Below, piece after piece: positions 1 to 7,487 of a DNA stretch of 15,918 nucleotides. The notes below the pieces were generated by a model. It had not been told where the DNA came from. It worked only from the letters and a program-made list of their open reading frames with translations, and ran no database searches. The stretch comes from Candidatus Hydromicrobium americanum (GTDB taxonomy: Bacteria; Actinomycetota; Humimicrobiia; Humimicrobiales; Humimicrobiaceae). The stretch is taken from NCBI GenBank assembly GCA_002779205.1, contig PEXF01000029.1, positions 1-15,918 on the forward strand, in the 5' to 3' direction. How positions within the stretch are numbered: the stretch's first letter is position 1; every line of letters starts with the position of its first letter. The position numbers and the translations under genes are program-made.

Positions 1-3000
1 TAGGGCAGGCCTGTGAATTTGATTATTCCGGAACCCAGGGGTGTAAGGTATTAAAGGAGGAAGGATATAAAGTAATTCTTGTAAACAGCAATCCTGCAAC
101 CATTATGACTGATCCGGAGTTCGCCGATAGGACTTATATAGAACCTTTGAATCCCGAATTTGTTGAAGAGATTATAAAAAAGGAGAGGCCGGATGCCATC
201 CTTCCCACACTAGGAGGGCAGACCGGGCTTAATATCGCGGTCATGCTGGCAAAGGAAAAAGTCCTTTTGCGATATGGTGTGGAACTTATAGGAGCGGATG
301 TGGAGGCAATAAATAAGGCCGAAGACAGGGAAAAGTTTAAGAAAGCTATGGCAAATATCGGGCTCTATGTTCCTCCCAGCGGATATGCCCACAGCCTGAG
401 TGAAGCCCTGGAATTCAGCCGCAGGTTAAAATTTCCTCTGGTGGTAAGGCCCAGTTTTACCCTGGGCGGCCTGGGTGGAGGTGTTGCCTTCAATAAAGAG
501 GAATTTACCGACATTGTCACAAGGGGGCTGGATCTTTCTCCCATATCGGAGGTGTTGGTGGAAAAATCGGTAGCGGGCTGGAAGGAATATGAGCTCGAAG
601 TAATGAGGGATAAGAATGACAACGTGGTTATAGTCTGTTCTATCGAAAACTTCGACCCCATGGGAGTTCATACCGGAGACAGCATTACCGTGGCTCCGGC
701 CCAGACTTTGACTGATGCGGAATATCAGGTAATGAGAAATGCTTCACTGGCCGTTATAAGGGAGATCGGGGTGGAGACCGGAGGTTCCAATATACAGTTT
801 GCGATAAATCCCGAAAACGGGAAGATGGCCGTAATCGAGATGAATCCGAGGGTTTCCAGGAGCAGCGCGCTGGCTTCCAAAGCTACCGGATTTCCAATTG
901 CAAAAATTGCAACCAAGCTGGCAGTGGGTTACACTCTTGATGAGATACCAAATGATATTACCAAAAAAACCCCGGCATGCTTCGAACCTTCGATTGATTA
1001 TGTGGTGGTAAAATTTCCAAGGTGGGCTTTTGAAAAATTTCCAGGAACGGATATAAGCCTCACTACCAGGATGAAATCGGTTGGCGAGGCGATGGCCATT
1101 GGGAGGACCTTTAAGGAAGCCCTCCAAAAATCAATAAGGTCCCTGGAGATTGACAGGTATGGGCTGGGAGCGGATGGAATGGATGACATAACCGAGGAAC
1201 TGCTCGGCAAAAAGCTTTCCATACCAAATCAGGACAGGGTATTCTACATAAAGTTTGCCTTTGAGCAGGGAATAAGTGTTGATGATATATACAAGTATAC
1301 CAGAATAGATCCCTGGTTTTTAAATAATATAAAACAGCTGGTGGAATTTGAAAAAATCTTTAAGGACTGCGGTCCGGGAAAAATAACCAGAGAGCTGCTT
1401 TATGAGGCTAAAAGGTATGGTTATTCGGACATGCAGCTGGGTTATCTCTGCAGTTGCAGCGAAGATGAAATAAGAGCCCTGCGCGGCAAGCTGGGGGTTA
1501 TCGCCACTTTCAAGACAGTGGATACCTGTGCTGCGGAATTCGAGGCTTATACGCCCTATTACTATTCCACTTATGAGACCGAAGATGAAATTTTGCCTTC
1601 CACCAGAAAGAAAATTGTAATCCTGGGCAGCGGGCCCAACCGTATCGGACAGGGAATAGAGTTTGACTACTGCTGTGTACATGCCTCTTTTGCCCTGCAC
1701 GATGCAGGTTTTGAGACTATAATGGTTAACTGCAATCCTGAGACCGTAAGTACCGATTATGATACCTCGGACCGCCTGTATTTTGAGCCTCTGACTTTCG
1801 AGGACGTTTTAAATATTGTGGAAGCCGAAAAACCTTATGGAGTGATAGTGCAGTTTGGGGGGCAGACTCCTTTAAAACTTGCCTTAAGGCTCCAGAAGGC
1901 GGGAGTAAATATTTTAGGGACATCTCCTGACAGTATCGATCTTGCCGAGGACCGTAAAAGATTTGGCTCCATGCTTAGAAGGTTAAGTATTCCCCAGGCC
2001 GAAAACGGAACGGCTATGGATGTGGACAGGGCAAAAAAGATAGCCAGAAAAATAGGCTATCCGGTGCTGGTAAGGCCTTCCTATGTACTGGGAGGAAGAG
2101 CTATGAATATAGTTTATACCGAAGAAAGCCTTGTCGATTATGTCAGAAATGCCGCGATTGTGTCCAATGACAGGCCGGTACTTATTGATAAATTCCTGGA
2201 GCGGGCAATAGAGGTCGATGTTGATGCTGTTTATGACGGGGATGATATTTTCATCGGAGGGATCATGGAGCATATAGAGGAGGCAGGGATACATTCCGGT
2301 GACAGTGCCTGTGTAATACCGCCTTTTACCCTGAAAAAGAAGATAATTAAGGTTATTAAAGATTATACCTACAGAATGGCAAAAGAACTTAAAGTGGTAG
2401 GGCTTATGAATGTACAGTATGCAGTAAAGGACTCTATAGTTTATGTGCTTGAAGCCAACCCCAGAGCTTCACGAACTGTTCCCTTTGTGAGCAAGTCTAT
2501 AAATGTTCCCCTGGCAAAGATAGCGGCTCTGGTAATGACCGGCAGGAAGTTGAAAAATATTGATTTCAAAAGAGTTGATTCCACATCGCTTGATTATTAC
2601 AGTATTAAGGAAGCAGTGCTGCCGTTTAACAGATTCCCCGGTGTGGATACAATACTGGGCCCGGAGATGAAATCTACCGGCGAGGTGATGGGTATAGACA
2701 GCAGTTTTGGAATTGCCTTTGCTAAAACACAGATATCCATCAACCAGGTATTTCCTACCTCGGGTTCGGTTTTCATAAGCGTAAATGATGAGGATAAGGA
2801 AGCCATAATCGACATAGCCAGAAAACTGGCCCGGCTTGGTTTTAATATAATCTCCACCGAAGGAACAGGAGAAGTGCTTGAAGAAAAAGGGATAAAGTGC
2901 CATAAGGTTCTAAAGATAAGGGAAGGAAGGCCCAATGTTCTGGATATGATAAAGAATGGAGAAATTGACCTTATTATAAATACCCCCGAAGGAAGGATTG

Positions 3001-3152
3001 CCAGAAGTGACGGATATTATCTGAGGACTGCAGCTGTTCTTCATAATGTGCCTTCAGTTACCACCATCTCGGGAGCGTCGGCTTTGGTACAGGGGATACG
3101 GGATATTAAATACAACTCTAAAGTCAAAGTTAAACCTATACAGGAATACTGA
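1..3152 (+). CDS. carB: Carbamoyl-phosphate synthase large subunit, 5'-truncated by the window edge
   Basis: CarB makes carbamoyl phosphate from bicarbonate, two ATP and ammonia channelled from the glutaminase CarA, feeding pyrimidine and arginine synthesis in the cytosol. The frame is open from nt 3 with no start, and the first residues (GQACEFDYSG) align near residue 21 of E. coli CarB. About 20 N-terminal residues are therefore missing; 1049 are visible, against about 1070 for the family. The first ATP-grasp half carries RPSFTLGGLGGG (about nt 448-483) and EMNPRVSRSSALASKATG (about nt 837-890). The oligomerisation domain follows, then the second half from about nt 1612 (ILGSGPNRIGQG, RPSYVLGGRAM, EANPRASRTVPFVSK). 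An MGS-type allosteric domain runs from about nt 2764 to the end. Both halves look intact. The stop overlaps the pyrK ATG by one base (TGATG). Upstream carA and pyrB/pyrC are expected but lie outside the window. Confidence 0.98.
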   Translation, partial: GQACEFDYSGTQGCKVLKEEGYKVILVNSNPATIMTDPEFADRTYIEPLNPEFVEEIIKKERPDAILPTLGGQTGLNIAVMLAKEKVLLRYGVELIGADVEAINKAEDREKFKKAMANIGLYVPPSGYAHSLSEALEFSRRLKFPLVVRPSFTLGGLGGGVAFNKEEFTDIVTRGLDLSPISEVLVEKSVAGWKEYELEVMRDKNDNVVIVCSIENFDPMGVHTGDSITVAPAQTLTDAEYQVMRNASLAVIREIGVETGGSNIQFAINPENGKMAVIEMNPRVSRSSALASKATGFPIAKIATKLAVGYTLDEIPNDITKKTPACFEPSIDYVVVKFPRWAFEKFPGTDISLTTRMKSVGEAMAIGRTFKEALQKSIRSLEIDRYGLGADGMDDITEELLGKKLSIPNQDRVFYIKFAFEQGISVDDIYKYTRIDPWFLNNIKQLVEFEKIFKDCGPGKITRELLYEAKRYGYSDMQLGYLCSCSEDEIRALRGKLGVIATFKTVDTCAAEFEAYTPYYYSTYETEDEILPSTRKKIVILGSGPNRIGQGIEFDYCCVHASFALHDAGFETIMVNCNPETVSTDYDTSDRLYFEPLTFEDVLNIVEAEKPYGVIVQFGGQTPLKLALRLQKAGVNILGTSPDSIDLAEDRKRFGSMLRRLSIPQAENGTAMDVDRAKKIARKIGYPVLVRPSYVLGGRAMNIVYTEESLVDYVRNAAIVSNDRPVLIDKFLERAIEVDVDAVYDGDDIFIGGIMEHIEEAGIHSGDSACVIPPFTLKKKIIKVIKDYTYRMAKELKVVGLMNVQYAVKDSIVYVLEANPRASRTVPFVSKSINVPLAKIAALVMTGRKLKNIDFKRVDSTSLDYYSIKEAVLPFNRFPGVDTILGPEMKSTGEVMGIDSSFGIAFAKTQISINQVFPTSGSVFISVNDEDKEAIIDIARKLARLGFNIISTEGTGEVLEEKGIKCHKVLKIREGRPNVLDMIKNGEIDLIINTPEGRIARSDGYYLRTAAVLHNVPSVTTISGASALVQGIRDIKYNSKVKVKPIQEY

Positions 3153-3946
3153 TGAAACTGTTAAACGGAGAGATACTCTCCAATGAAAAATATAGCGACA
3201 ACCTTTACAAGATGGAGATTTTTTCCCCGTATATATGCAAGGACGCACAGGCTGGCCAGTTTATTAATGTAAAGTGCTCACCCGAAGGTGTGCTTGATCC
3301 TTTGCTGAGGCGGCCGTTTAGTATTTTCGATATTGAAAAAAAATTTAATGTTTTTTCCATATTATACTGGGTAAAAGGAAAGGGAACCAAATTCATGTCC
3401 GGGCTGGAGAAGGGAGATATGCTGGATTTTGCCGGCCCAATGGGAAATGGAATAGATTTAAATGGAGATGAAAATAATATACTCCTGGTCGGAGGTGGTA
3501 TTGGCATAGCCCCTCTGTATCTTATAGCAAAGCTTGCCGGCGGAATGAAAAAAAATGTATTTTTTGCTGCAGGATTTAAAGATAATAGTTACTTAAGATG
3601 GGAAAAAGATTTAATTGAACTTAAGATAAATTATGCTGTGCTTACCGAAGATGGTTCCTGGGGAGAAAAGGGCCTGGTTTCGGATTATATATGGAACAAT
3701 ATAAAGTCATTTAAAAATTATGACATTTACTGCTGCGGACCGAGAGATATGCTTAAAACCTTGCAGAATATTTATAAGGATAAAAATAATAAAGTAACCG
3801 CACTTCTTGAAGAAAAAATGGCCTGCGGAATAGGAGTTTGCGCTGGATGTGTGGTAAAGTTAAAAAAAGGCAAAAAAGGTTTTTCTTACAAGAAGGTTTG
3901 CAAGGATGGGCCTGCATTTAATCTGGAGGAGGTAATATTTGACTAA
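3152..3946 (+). CDS. pyrK: Dihydroorotate dehydrogenase B, electron-transfer subunit (FAD, 2Fe-2S)
   Basis: PyrK passes electrons from the PyrD flavin to NAD+ in the class-1B dihydroorotate dehydrogenase complex. The 264-residue protein shows the ferredoxin-reductase layout: FAD motif RRPFSI at residues 53-58, nucleotide-binding GGGIGIAPL at 114-122, and a C-terminal 2Fe-2S site with Cys225, Cys230, Cys233 and Cys250. The final KVCKDGPAF is typical of PyrK. The ATG at 3152 overlaps the carB stop by one base and follows AGGAA at about 3142-3146, which supports this start. The gene ends eight bases into pyrD, so the two partners are translationally linked. The length is normal and no key residue is missing. 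Confidence 0.97.
   Translation: MKLLNGEILSNEKYSDNLYKMEIFSPYICKDAQAGQFINVKCSPEGVLDPLLRRPFSIFDIEKKFNVFSILYWVKGKGTKFMSGLEKGDMLDFAGPMGNGIDLNGDENNILLVGGGIGIAPLYLIAKLAGGMKKNVFFAAGFKDNSYLRWEKDLIELKINYAVLTEDGSWGEKGLVSDYIWNNIKSFKNYDIYCCGPRDMLKTLQNIYKDKNNKVTALLEEKMACGIGVCAGCVVKLKKGKKGFSYKKVCKDGPAFNLEEVIFD
3925..3932 (+). promoter_or_regulatory. Ribosome-binding site that fixes the TTG start of pyrD
   Basis: GGAGGAGG lies inside the 3' end of pyrK, six bases before the TTG at 3939. It is one of the strongest Shine-Dalgarno matches in the window and the main reason for accepting a TTG start. There is no in-frame ATG before the conserved LDNPVIACSGTF segment. Confidence 0.85.
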
Positions 3947-4904
3947 ACAGGACAGCTTATTTTCATATGAAACGGATACCGGAAGAAATGGGTTCAGCCT
4001 GTCAGTAAGGCTTGGAAGAATAAAACTGGATAATCCGGTAATAGCGTGTTCTGGCACTTTCGCCTATGGATTGGAATACAGCCAGTTTTATAATACTGCC
4101 ATACTTGGAGCGGTAACAACCAAAAGCTATTCATTAAAACCCATAGAAGGAAATCCTCCGCCCAGGATTTGCGAGACTGCCTCCGGGATGTTAAACTCTA
4201 TTGGCCTTCAAAATGATGGGATAGATATATTTATAAAGAAGTACCTACACGAGGCCGAGAAATTAGGAATAAAAATTATTTTAAGTATATTCGGGCAGGA
4301 TCCGGAAGAGTTCAGGAAAGTGGCATCCAGGGCTGCGGATATTAAGGAAAGAATTATTGCGGTGGAGCTTAATCTCTCCTGTCCAAATGTTAAAAAGGGA
4401 GGAATGGCCTTTAGCGCTATGCCTGACGAAGTTGAAAAGATAGTAAGTTCAACGGTAAGTATTTTAAATATCCCGGTTATAGCCAAACTCAGTCCCAATC
4501 ATCAGAATCTGGTTGAAGCAGCTATGGCGGCAAAAAAAGGAGGAGCGGAAGCATTATCAGTAATCAATACTGTAGTAGGTATGGCTGTAGATATAGAAAC
4601 ATTCAGACCCAGATTAGGCAATGTCCTTGGAGGTCTTTCAGGTCCGGCAGTAAAGCCAATTGCTCTGGCAAAGGTTTATTCTCTGACCAGGGAAAAAATC
4701 CTCCCTGTTATTGGAATGGGTGGCATTTTTAGCTGGCAGGATGCTCTGGAATTTCTGGTAGCGGGCGCCAGTGCAGTAGGAATTGGTACTGCAAATTTCA
4801 TACAGTATGATGTCGGGAAAAAGATAATAGAAGGTTTAGGGAACTATCTTAAGGAGAAAAAAATTTATGATATTAATGACGTTATTGGAAGGCTGAGGGC
4901 TTGA
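3939..4904 (+). CDS. pyrD: Dihydroorotate dehydrogenase, catalytic subunit, class 1B
   Basis: This FMN enzyme oxidises dihydroorotate to orotate, the fourth step of UMP synthesis, with PyrK as partner. The 321-residue TIM barrel shows LDNPVIACSGTFAYG (about residues 30-44), NSIGLQN at 86-92, and NLSCPN at 145-150 with Cys148 as the active-site base. A cysteine here marks class 1; class-2 quinone-linked enzymes use serine. GMGGIFSWQDALEFL and the following GASAVGIGTA segment form the FMN-phosphate site. There is no N-terminal membrane helix, which agrees with a soluble NAD-linked complex. The TTG start at 3939 is set by the strong ribosome-binding site and by overlap with pyrK; the N-terminus is about ten residues longer than in many PyrDB proteins. 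The stop overlaps the pyrF start by four bases (TTGA). Confidence 0.97.
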   Translation: MTKQDSLFSYETDTGRNGFSLSVRLGRIKLDNPVIACSGTFAYGLEYSQFYNTAILGAVTTKSYSLKPIEGNPPPRICETASGMLNSIGLQNDGIDIFIKKYLHEAEKLGIKIILSIFGQDPEEFRKVASRAADIKERIIAVELNLSCPNVKKGGMAFSAMPDEVEKIVSSTVSILNIPVIAKLSPNHQNLVEAAMAAKKGGAEALSVINTVVGMAVDIETFRPRLGNVLGGLSGPAVKPIALAKVYSLTREKILPVIGMGGIFSWQDALEFLVAGASAVGIGTANFIQYDVGKKIIEGLGNYLKEKKIYDINDVIGRLRA

Positions 4905-5644
4905 AAGATAAAAAATTATCCATAAAGGACAGATTGATTATAAGTGTGGATCAAAGTAAGAAAATTGATGTCATAAGTTTATGCAAAAAGATTTCAGGCA
5001 GGGTATCAACTTTAAAATTAGGTCTGGAACTGATATATGGTGTTGGGCTGGAGGTAATTGATACAGTAAAGAGTTTTGGTTATAAGGTGATGCTTGACGC
5101 AAAGCTTTTTGATATACCCAATACAGTAAAGGGTGCTGCGGAAGCTATTGGAGGTCTTGGTGTCAGCGCAGTGACCATACATACGCTGGGTGGAAGGCAA
5201 ATGCTCGAGCAGACACGGGAAATATTGGAAAAGCAGTCAGAATCAAGAGCTAAATTCAGGCCACTTCTATTTGGGGTTACCATTCTTACCAGCCTGGATG
5301 ATAAGGATCTTAAAACTTTAGGATTTAAGGAAGATTTTTCCCGTTCTGTCCTGGGTCTGGCAGGAGTTGCTATTGAGGCGGGAATTGATGGGATAATATG
5401 TTCGCCGGATGAAGTGGAGGCTGTAAGGAAAAAGTTTGGCACTAATTTTTATATTGCAACACCCGGTATAAGGCTTCCGGAAGATGCAGCTGGAGACCAA
5501 AAAAGGATAAACACTCCCGAAGAGGCGATGTCCAGGGGAGCAGACTTTATAATTGTGGGCCGTTCGATAACTACCAGGGAAGATGTAGGTGGCACTATAG
5601 ATTTATATCTGGAAAAGATAGAAAGGACACTAGGCCATGCTTAA
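4901..5644 (+). CDS. pyrF: Orotidine-5'-phosphate decarboxylase, class I
   Basis: PyrF decarboxylates OMP to UMP, the last step of the pathway. The 247-residue barrel carries the catalytic array Lys39 (in STLKLGLELIYG), Asp66, Lys68 and Asp71 within LDAKLFDIPNTV. The C-terminal phosphate-binding signature is ADFIIVGRSIT. The length and the DAKLFDIPNT motif place it in the short class-I group rather than the longer type found in mycobacteria and streptomycetes. TTG at 4901 is taken as start because it overlaps the pyrD stop by four bases, follows GGAAGG (4887-4892), and no ATG occurs before the conserved IISVD strand. The end overlaps pyrE by eight bases. Confidence 0.97.
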   Translation: MKDKKLSIKDRLIISVDQSKKIDVISLCKKISGRVSTLKLGLELIYGVGLEVIDTVKSFGYKVMLDAKLFDIPNTVKGAAEAIGGLGVSAVTIHTLGGRQMLEQTREILEKQSESRAKFRPLLFGVTILTSLDDKDLKTLGFKEDFSRSVLGLAGVAIEAGIDGIICSPDEVEAVRKKFGTNFYIATPGIRLPEDAAGDQKRINTPEEAMSRGADFIIVGRSITTREDVGGTIDLYLEKIERTLGHA

Positions 5645-6251
5645 AGTAATAAGTCAGGTTGAAGGATTGGATATATATAAAATATTGAAGGAAACAGGTT
5701 CCATAATGGAAGGTCATTTTAAATTAAGCTCGGGGTATCACAGTAAGTACTATCTCCAGTGCGCCAGACTGCTTCAGTATCCGGATATTACCTACAGGCT
5801 TGCCCGGAAAGCTTTAGATGTGGTCAGCAAAGATATTGATATAGAAAATATTAATGCTGTAGTATCACCTGCTATAGGAGGTATCCTGTGGGGTTATATG
5901 ATCGCCTACGCGGCAGGCTGCCGGATGATATTTACTGAAAGAAAAACTGAAAGTATGGAATTAAGACGTGGGTTCGAGATAGAATCTGACCAGGAAATTA
6001 TTGTTGCAGAAGATGTTATTACCACCGGTGGATCGGTAAAGGAAGTAATAGAAATATGCAAGAAAAACGGTGCGCAGATAAAAGCAGTAACAAGCATAGT
6101 CGACCGTTCAGCCGGTCTGGAATTTGGTTGTCCATATTATTATTTAATTAAGCTTGAGATTGACAAATATCAGCCTTCCGAATGCAAACTTTGCAGGGGA
6201 AATATACCTCTCGTGTACCACGGCAGTAAGAAGAAAAATGCAGACAACTGA
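5637..6251 (+). CDS. pyrE: Orotate phosphoribosyltransferase (Thermus-family type)
   Basis: PyrE joins orotate to PRPP to give OMP, the substrate of PyrF. The 204-residue protein has the PRPP-binding motif IIVAEDVITTGGS at about residues 121-133. A flexible-loop region FTERKTESMELRRGFEI (about 99-115) resembles the Thermus-family PyrE loop rather than the E. coli RKEAKDHG loop. The C-terminus YQPSECKLCRGNIPL (about 178-192) is typical of that family. The ATG at 5637 overlaps the end of pyrF by eight bases and follows AAAGGA at 5622-5627. It is the last gene of the pyrimidine operon in this window, and a promoter lies directly after it. I see no strong rho-independent hairpin after the stop, so read-through into mihF is possible. 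Confidence 0.96.
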   Translation: MLKVISQVEGLDIYKILKETGSIMEGHFKLSSGYHSKYYLQCARLLQYPDITYRLARKALDVVSKDIDIENINAVVSPAIGGILWGYMIAYAAGCRMIFTERKTESMELRRGFEIESDQEIIVAEDVITTGGSVKEVIEICKKNGAQIKAVTSIVDRSAGLEFGCPYYYLIKLEIDKYQPSECKLCRGNIPLVYHGSKKKNADN

Positions 6252-6261
6252 TGAAAAAATG

Positions 6262-6290
6262 TTGATATTAAGTATATATATTTGTATACT
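6262..6290 (+). promoter_or_regulatory. Sigma70-type promoter for the mihF-gmk operon
   Basis: TTGATA at 6262-6267 (-35) and TATACT at 6285-6290 (-10) are separated by exactly 17 bases, a near-consensus arrangement, in the only sizeable gap (76 nt) between the + strand genes. Transcription would begin near 6297, leaving a leader of about 30 nt before the mihF ATG. The predicted transcript could cover mihF through rsmB. This is inferred from sequence only, and the AT-richness of the gap raises the chance of a random match. Confidence 0.65.
6271..6290. repeat. Near-palindrome overlapping the -10 box
   Basis: AGTATA (6271-6276) and TATACT (6285-6290) are exact inverted repeats around an 8-base AT-rich centre. 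The right arm is the -10 hexamer itself. It could be an operator for a dimeric regulator or simply a by-product of AT-rich promoter sequence. There is no GC-rich stem followed by a U tract, so it does not look like a terminator of the pyr operon. Confidence 0.45.
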
Positions 6291-6327
6291 CTAATGTATC
6301 TAATTTTATTTTAATAAAGAGAGCTCT

Positions 6328-6648
6328 ATGACTTTAAAAAACTTAAGTGACAAAGACAGAAAAAAGGGTTTGGAGAAAGCCCTGCAGGTAAGAAAAAAGA
6401 GAGCTGAAATCAAGGATTTGCTAAAAAAAGGTAAGCTCGATATACGGTCACTTTTTAAAGATGGCAAGCTCTTTAAAAAATATGTAATAAATATGAAGGT
6501 TATAGATTTGGTAGGTGCAATTCCCGGAAACGGTAGAGTAAATGCTCTGAAAATTTTAAGTGATTTAAAAATAAGCCCTAATAAAAAAGTTGGTGGGCTG
6601 GGTAAGAATCAGAAAAACAGTTTTTACAAGTTTTTTAACATAGCTTAG
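6328..6648 (+). CDS. mihF: Integration host factor, actinobacterial type (nucleoid DNA-binding protein)
   Basis: This is a small, basic, nucleoid-associated DNA-binding protein of the mIHF/sIHF family, unrelated in fold to the HU/IHF family of E. coli. In mycobacteria and streptomycetes it binds DNA with little sequence preference and affects supercoiling and phage integration. The 106 residues show the family pattern: a long N-terminal basic helix (LEKALQVRKKRAEIKDLLKKG, about residues 15-35), a linker, then a helix-turn-helix-like core with IPGNGR at 65-70 and the signature GLGKNQ at 90-95. It is more lysine-rich than high-G+C relatives, which use arginine. The ATG at 6328 follows AAAGAGAG (6316-6323). 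Its position directly before gmk matches M. tuberculosis. It is the first gene of the second operon. Confidence 0.93.
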   Translation: MTLKNLSDKDRKKGLEKALQVRKKRAEIKDLLKKGKLDIRSLFKDGKLFKKYVINMKVIDLVGAIPGNGRVNALKILSDLKISPNKKVGGLGKNQKNSFYKFFNIA

Positions 6649-6670
6649 GCTGACAAGTTTTCAATATTTT

Positions 6671-7249
6671 ATGGCAGGTAGAGGAAAATTATTTATTGTC
6701 TCAGGACCCTCAGGTTCAGGAAAAAGTAGCCTGATTAATGATATAGTAAATGAATCGGACGATTTTGTCAGATCCATCTCAGTTACCACCAGACCGAAAA
6801 GAAAAGATGAAACTAGCGGCAGACAGTATCATTTTATAAGTAAGGATGAATTTGAGGAACTTATAGAAAAAGATATGCTGCTTGAATGGGCAGCTTATGC
6901 CGGTTATCTGTATGGCACTCCAAAAAAATTTGTAACAGAAAAATTAAGTAAAGGTAAAAATGTAATTCTGGTAATTGATGTCCAGGGCGCCATGCAGGTT
7001 ATAAAAAAAATAAAAGATACCTATTTAATCTTTATTACCACTTCTTCATTTAAGGAGCTGGAAGAGAGAATCAAAAAAAGGAGAGCCGACAGTCTGGAAG
7101 AAATGAATAAAAGGTTGGAAATTGCAAAAAGTGAACTGAATTATAAGAAATATTATGATTGCATAATTGTAAATAATAATTATAATGAGGCTTTGCTTAA
7201 TTTAAAGAAAGTTCTAGATTCTAAAAAAGGGAGGAAACGACATAAATGA
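6671..7249 (+). CDS. gmk: Guanylate kinase
   Basis: Gmk phosphorylates GMP to GDP with ATP and is essential for guanine nucleotide recycling. The 192-residue protein has the P-loop GPSGSGKS at residues 12-19. The GMP-binding region begins SVTTRPKRKDETSGRQYHF (about 37-55), including the arginine and tyrosine that contact GMP. VILVIDVQGAMQV follows the lid. The C-terminal part contains RIKKRRADSLEEMNKRL. The length is slightly short of the usual 200-210 residues, but no domain is missing. The ATG at 6671 has no clear Shine-Dalgarno sequence, so it may rely on an AT-rich leader or coupling to mihF 22 nt upstream. The stop overlaps the rpoZ ATG by four bases. Confidence 0.97.
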   Translation: MAGRGKLFIVSGPSGSGKSSLINDIVNESDDFVRSISVTTRPKRKDETSGRQYHFISKDEFEELIEKDMLLEWAAYAGYLYGTPKKFVTEKLSKGKNVILVIDVQGAMQVIKKIKDTYLIFITTSSFKELEERIKKRRADSLEEMNKRLEIAKSELNYKKYYDCIIVNNNYNEALLNLKKVLDSKKGRKRHK

Positions 7250-7485
7250 AGGTGCAGTATGTTGATGAATACAAAGAAAGTATAGACAGCAAATATAAAC
7301 TATGTATATTGGCGGCTAAAAGAGCCAGAGAACTGGGAGAGTATCTTTCTGCGCAAAAAAATATGGAAAGAATAAATGTGGTAAAACCACTGGTTGATGT
7401 AGAATCACATGATCCACTGGAAATTGCCTTTAATGAAATAAAAGAAGGAAAAATAATTTACAAAAAGAAAAAGGAATCTATATAA
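7246..7485 (+). CDS. rpoZ: RNA polymerase omega subunit
   Basis: Omega helps assembly and stability of RNA polymerase by binding the beta-prime subunit. The 79-residue protein contains the conserved core SKYKLCILAAKRARELGEY (about residues 15-33) and a C-terminal KPLVDVESHDPLEIAFNEI segment equivalent to the usual KPLTIALEEI region. The ATGA overlap with gmk and the upstream GGGAGG (about 7229-7234) support the ATG at 7246. The gmk-rpoZ-coaBC order is conserved in Firmicutes and Actinobacteria and strengthens the call. Confidence 0.94.
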   Translation: MKVQYVDEYKESIDSKYKLCILAAKRARELGEYLSAQKNMERINVVKPLVDVESHDPLEIAFNEIKEGKIIYKKKKESI

Positions 7486-7487
7486 TT

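Noticed and set aside
744..1127. Long open frames antisense to carB (also at 1320-1700 and 2469-2903).
   Set aside because: They lie opposite a clearly conserved coding frame, have no recognisable motifs, and arise from the codon composition of carB.
6271..6290. The inverted repeat as a rho-independent terminator of the pyr operon.
   Set aside because: The arms are six AT-rich bases with no GC stem and no U tract directly after; promoter or operator use fits better.
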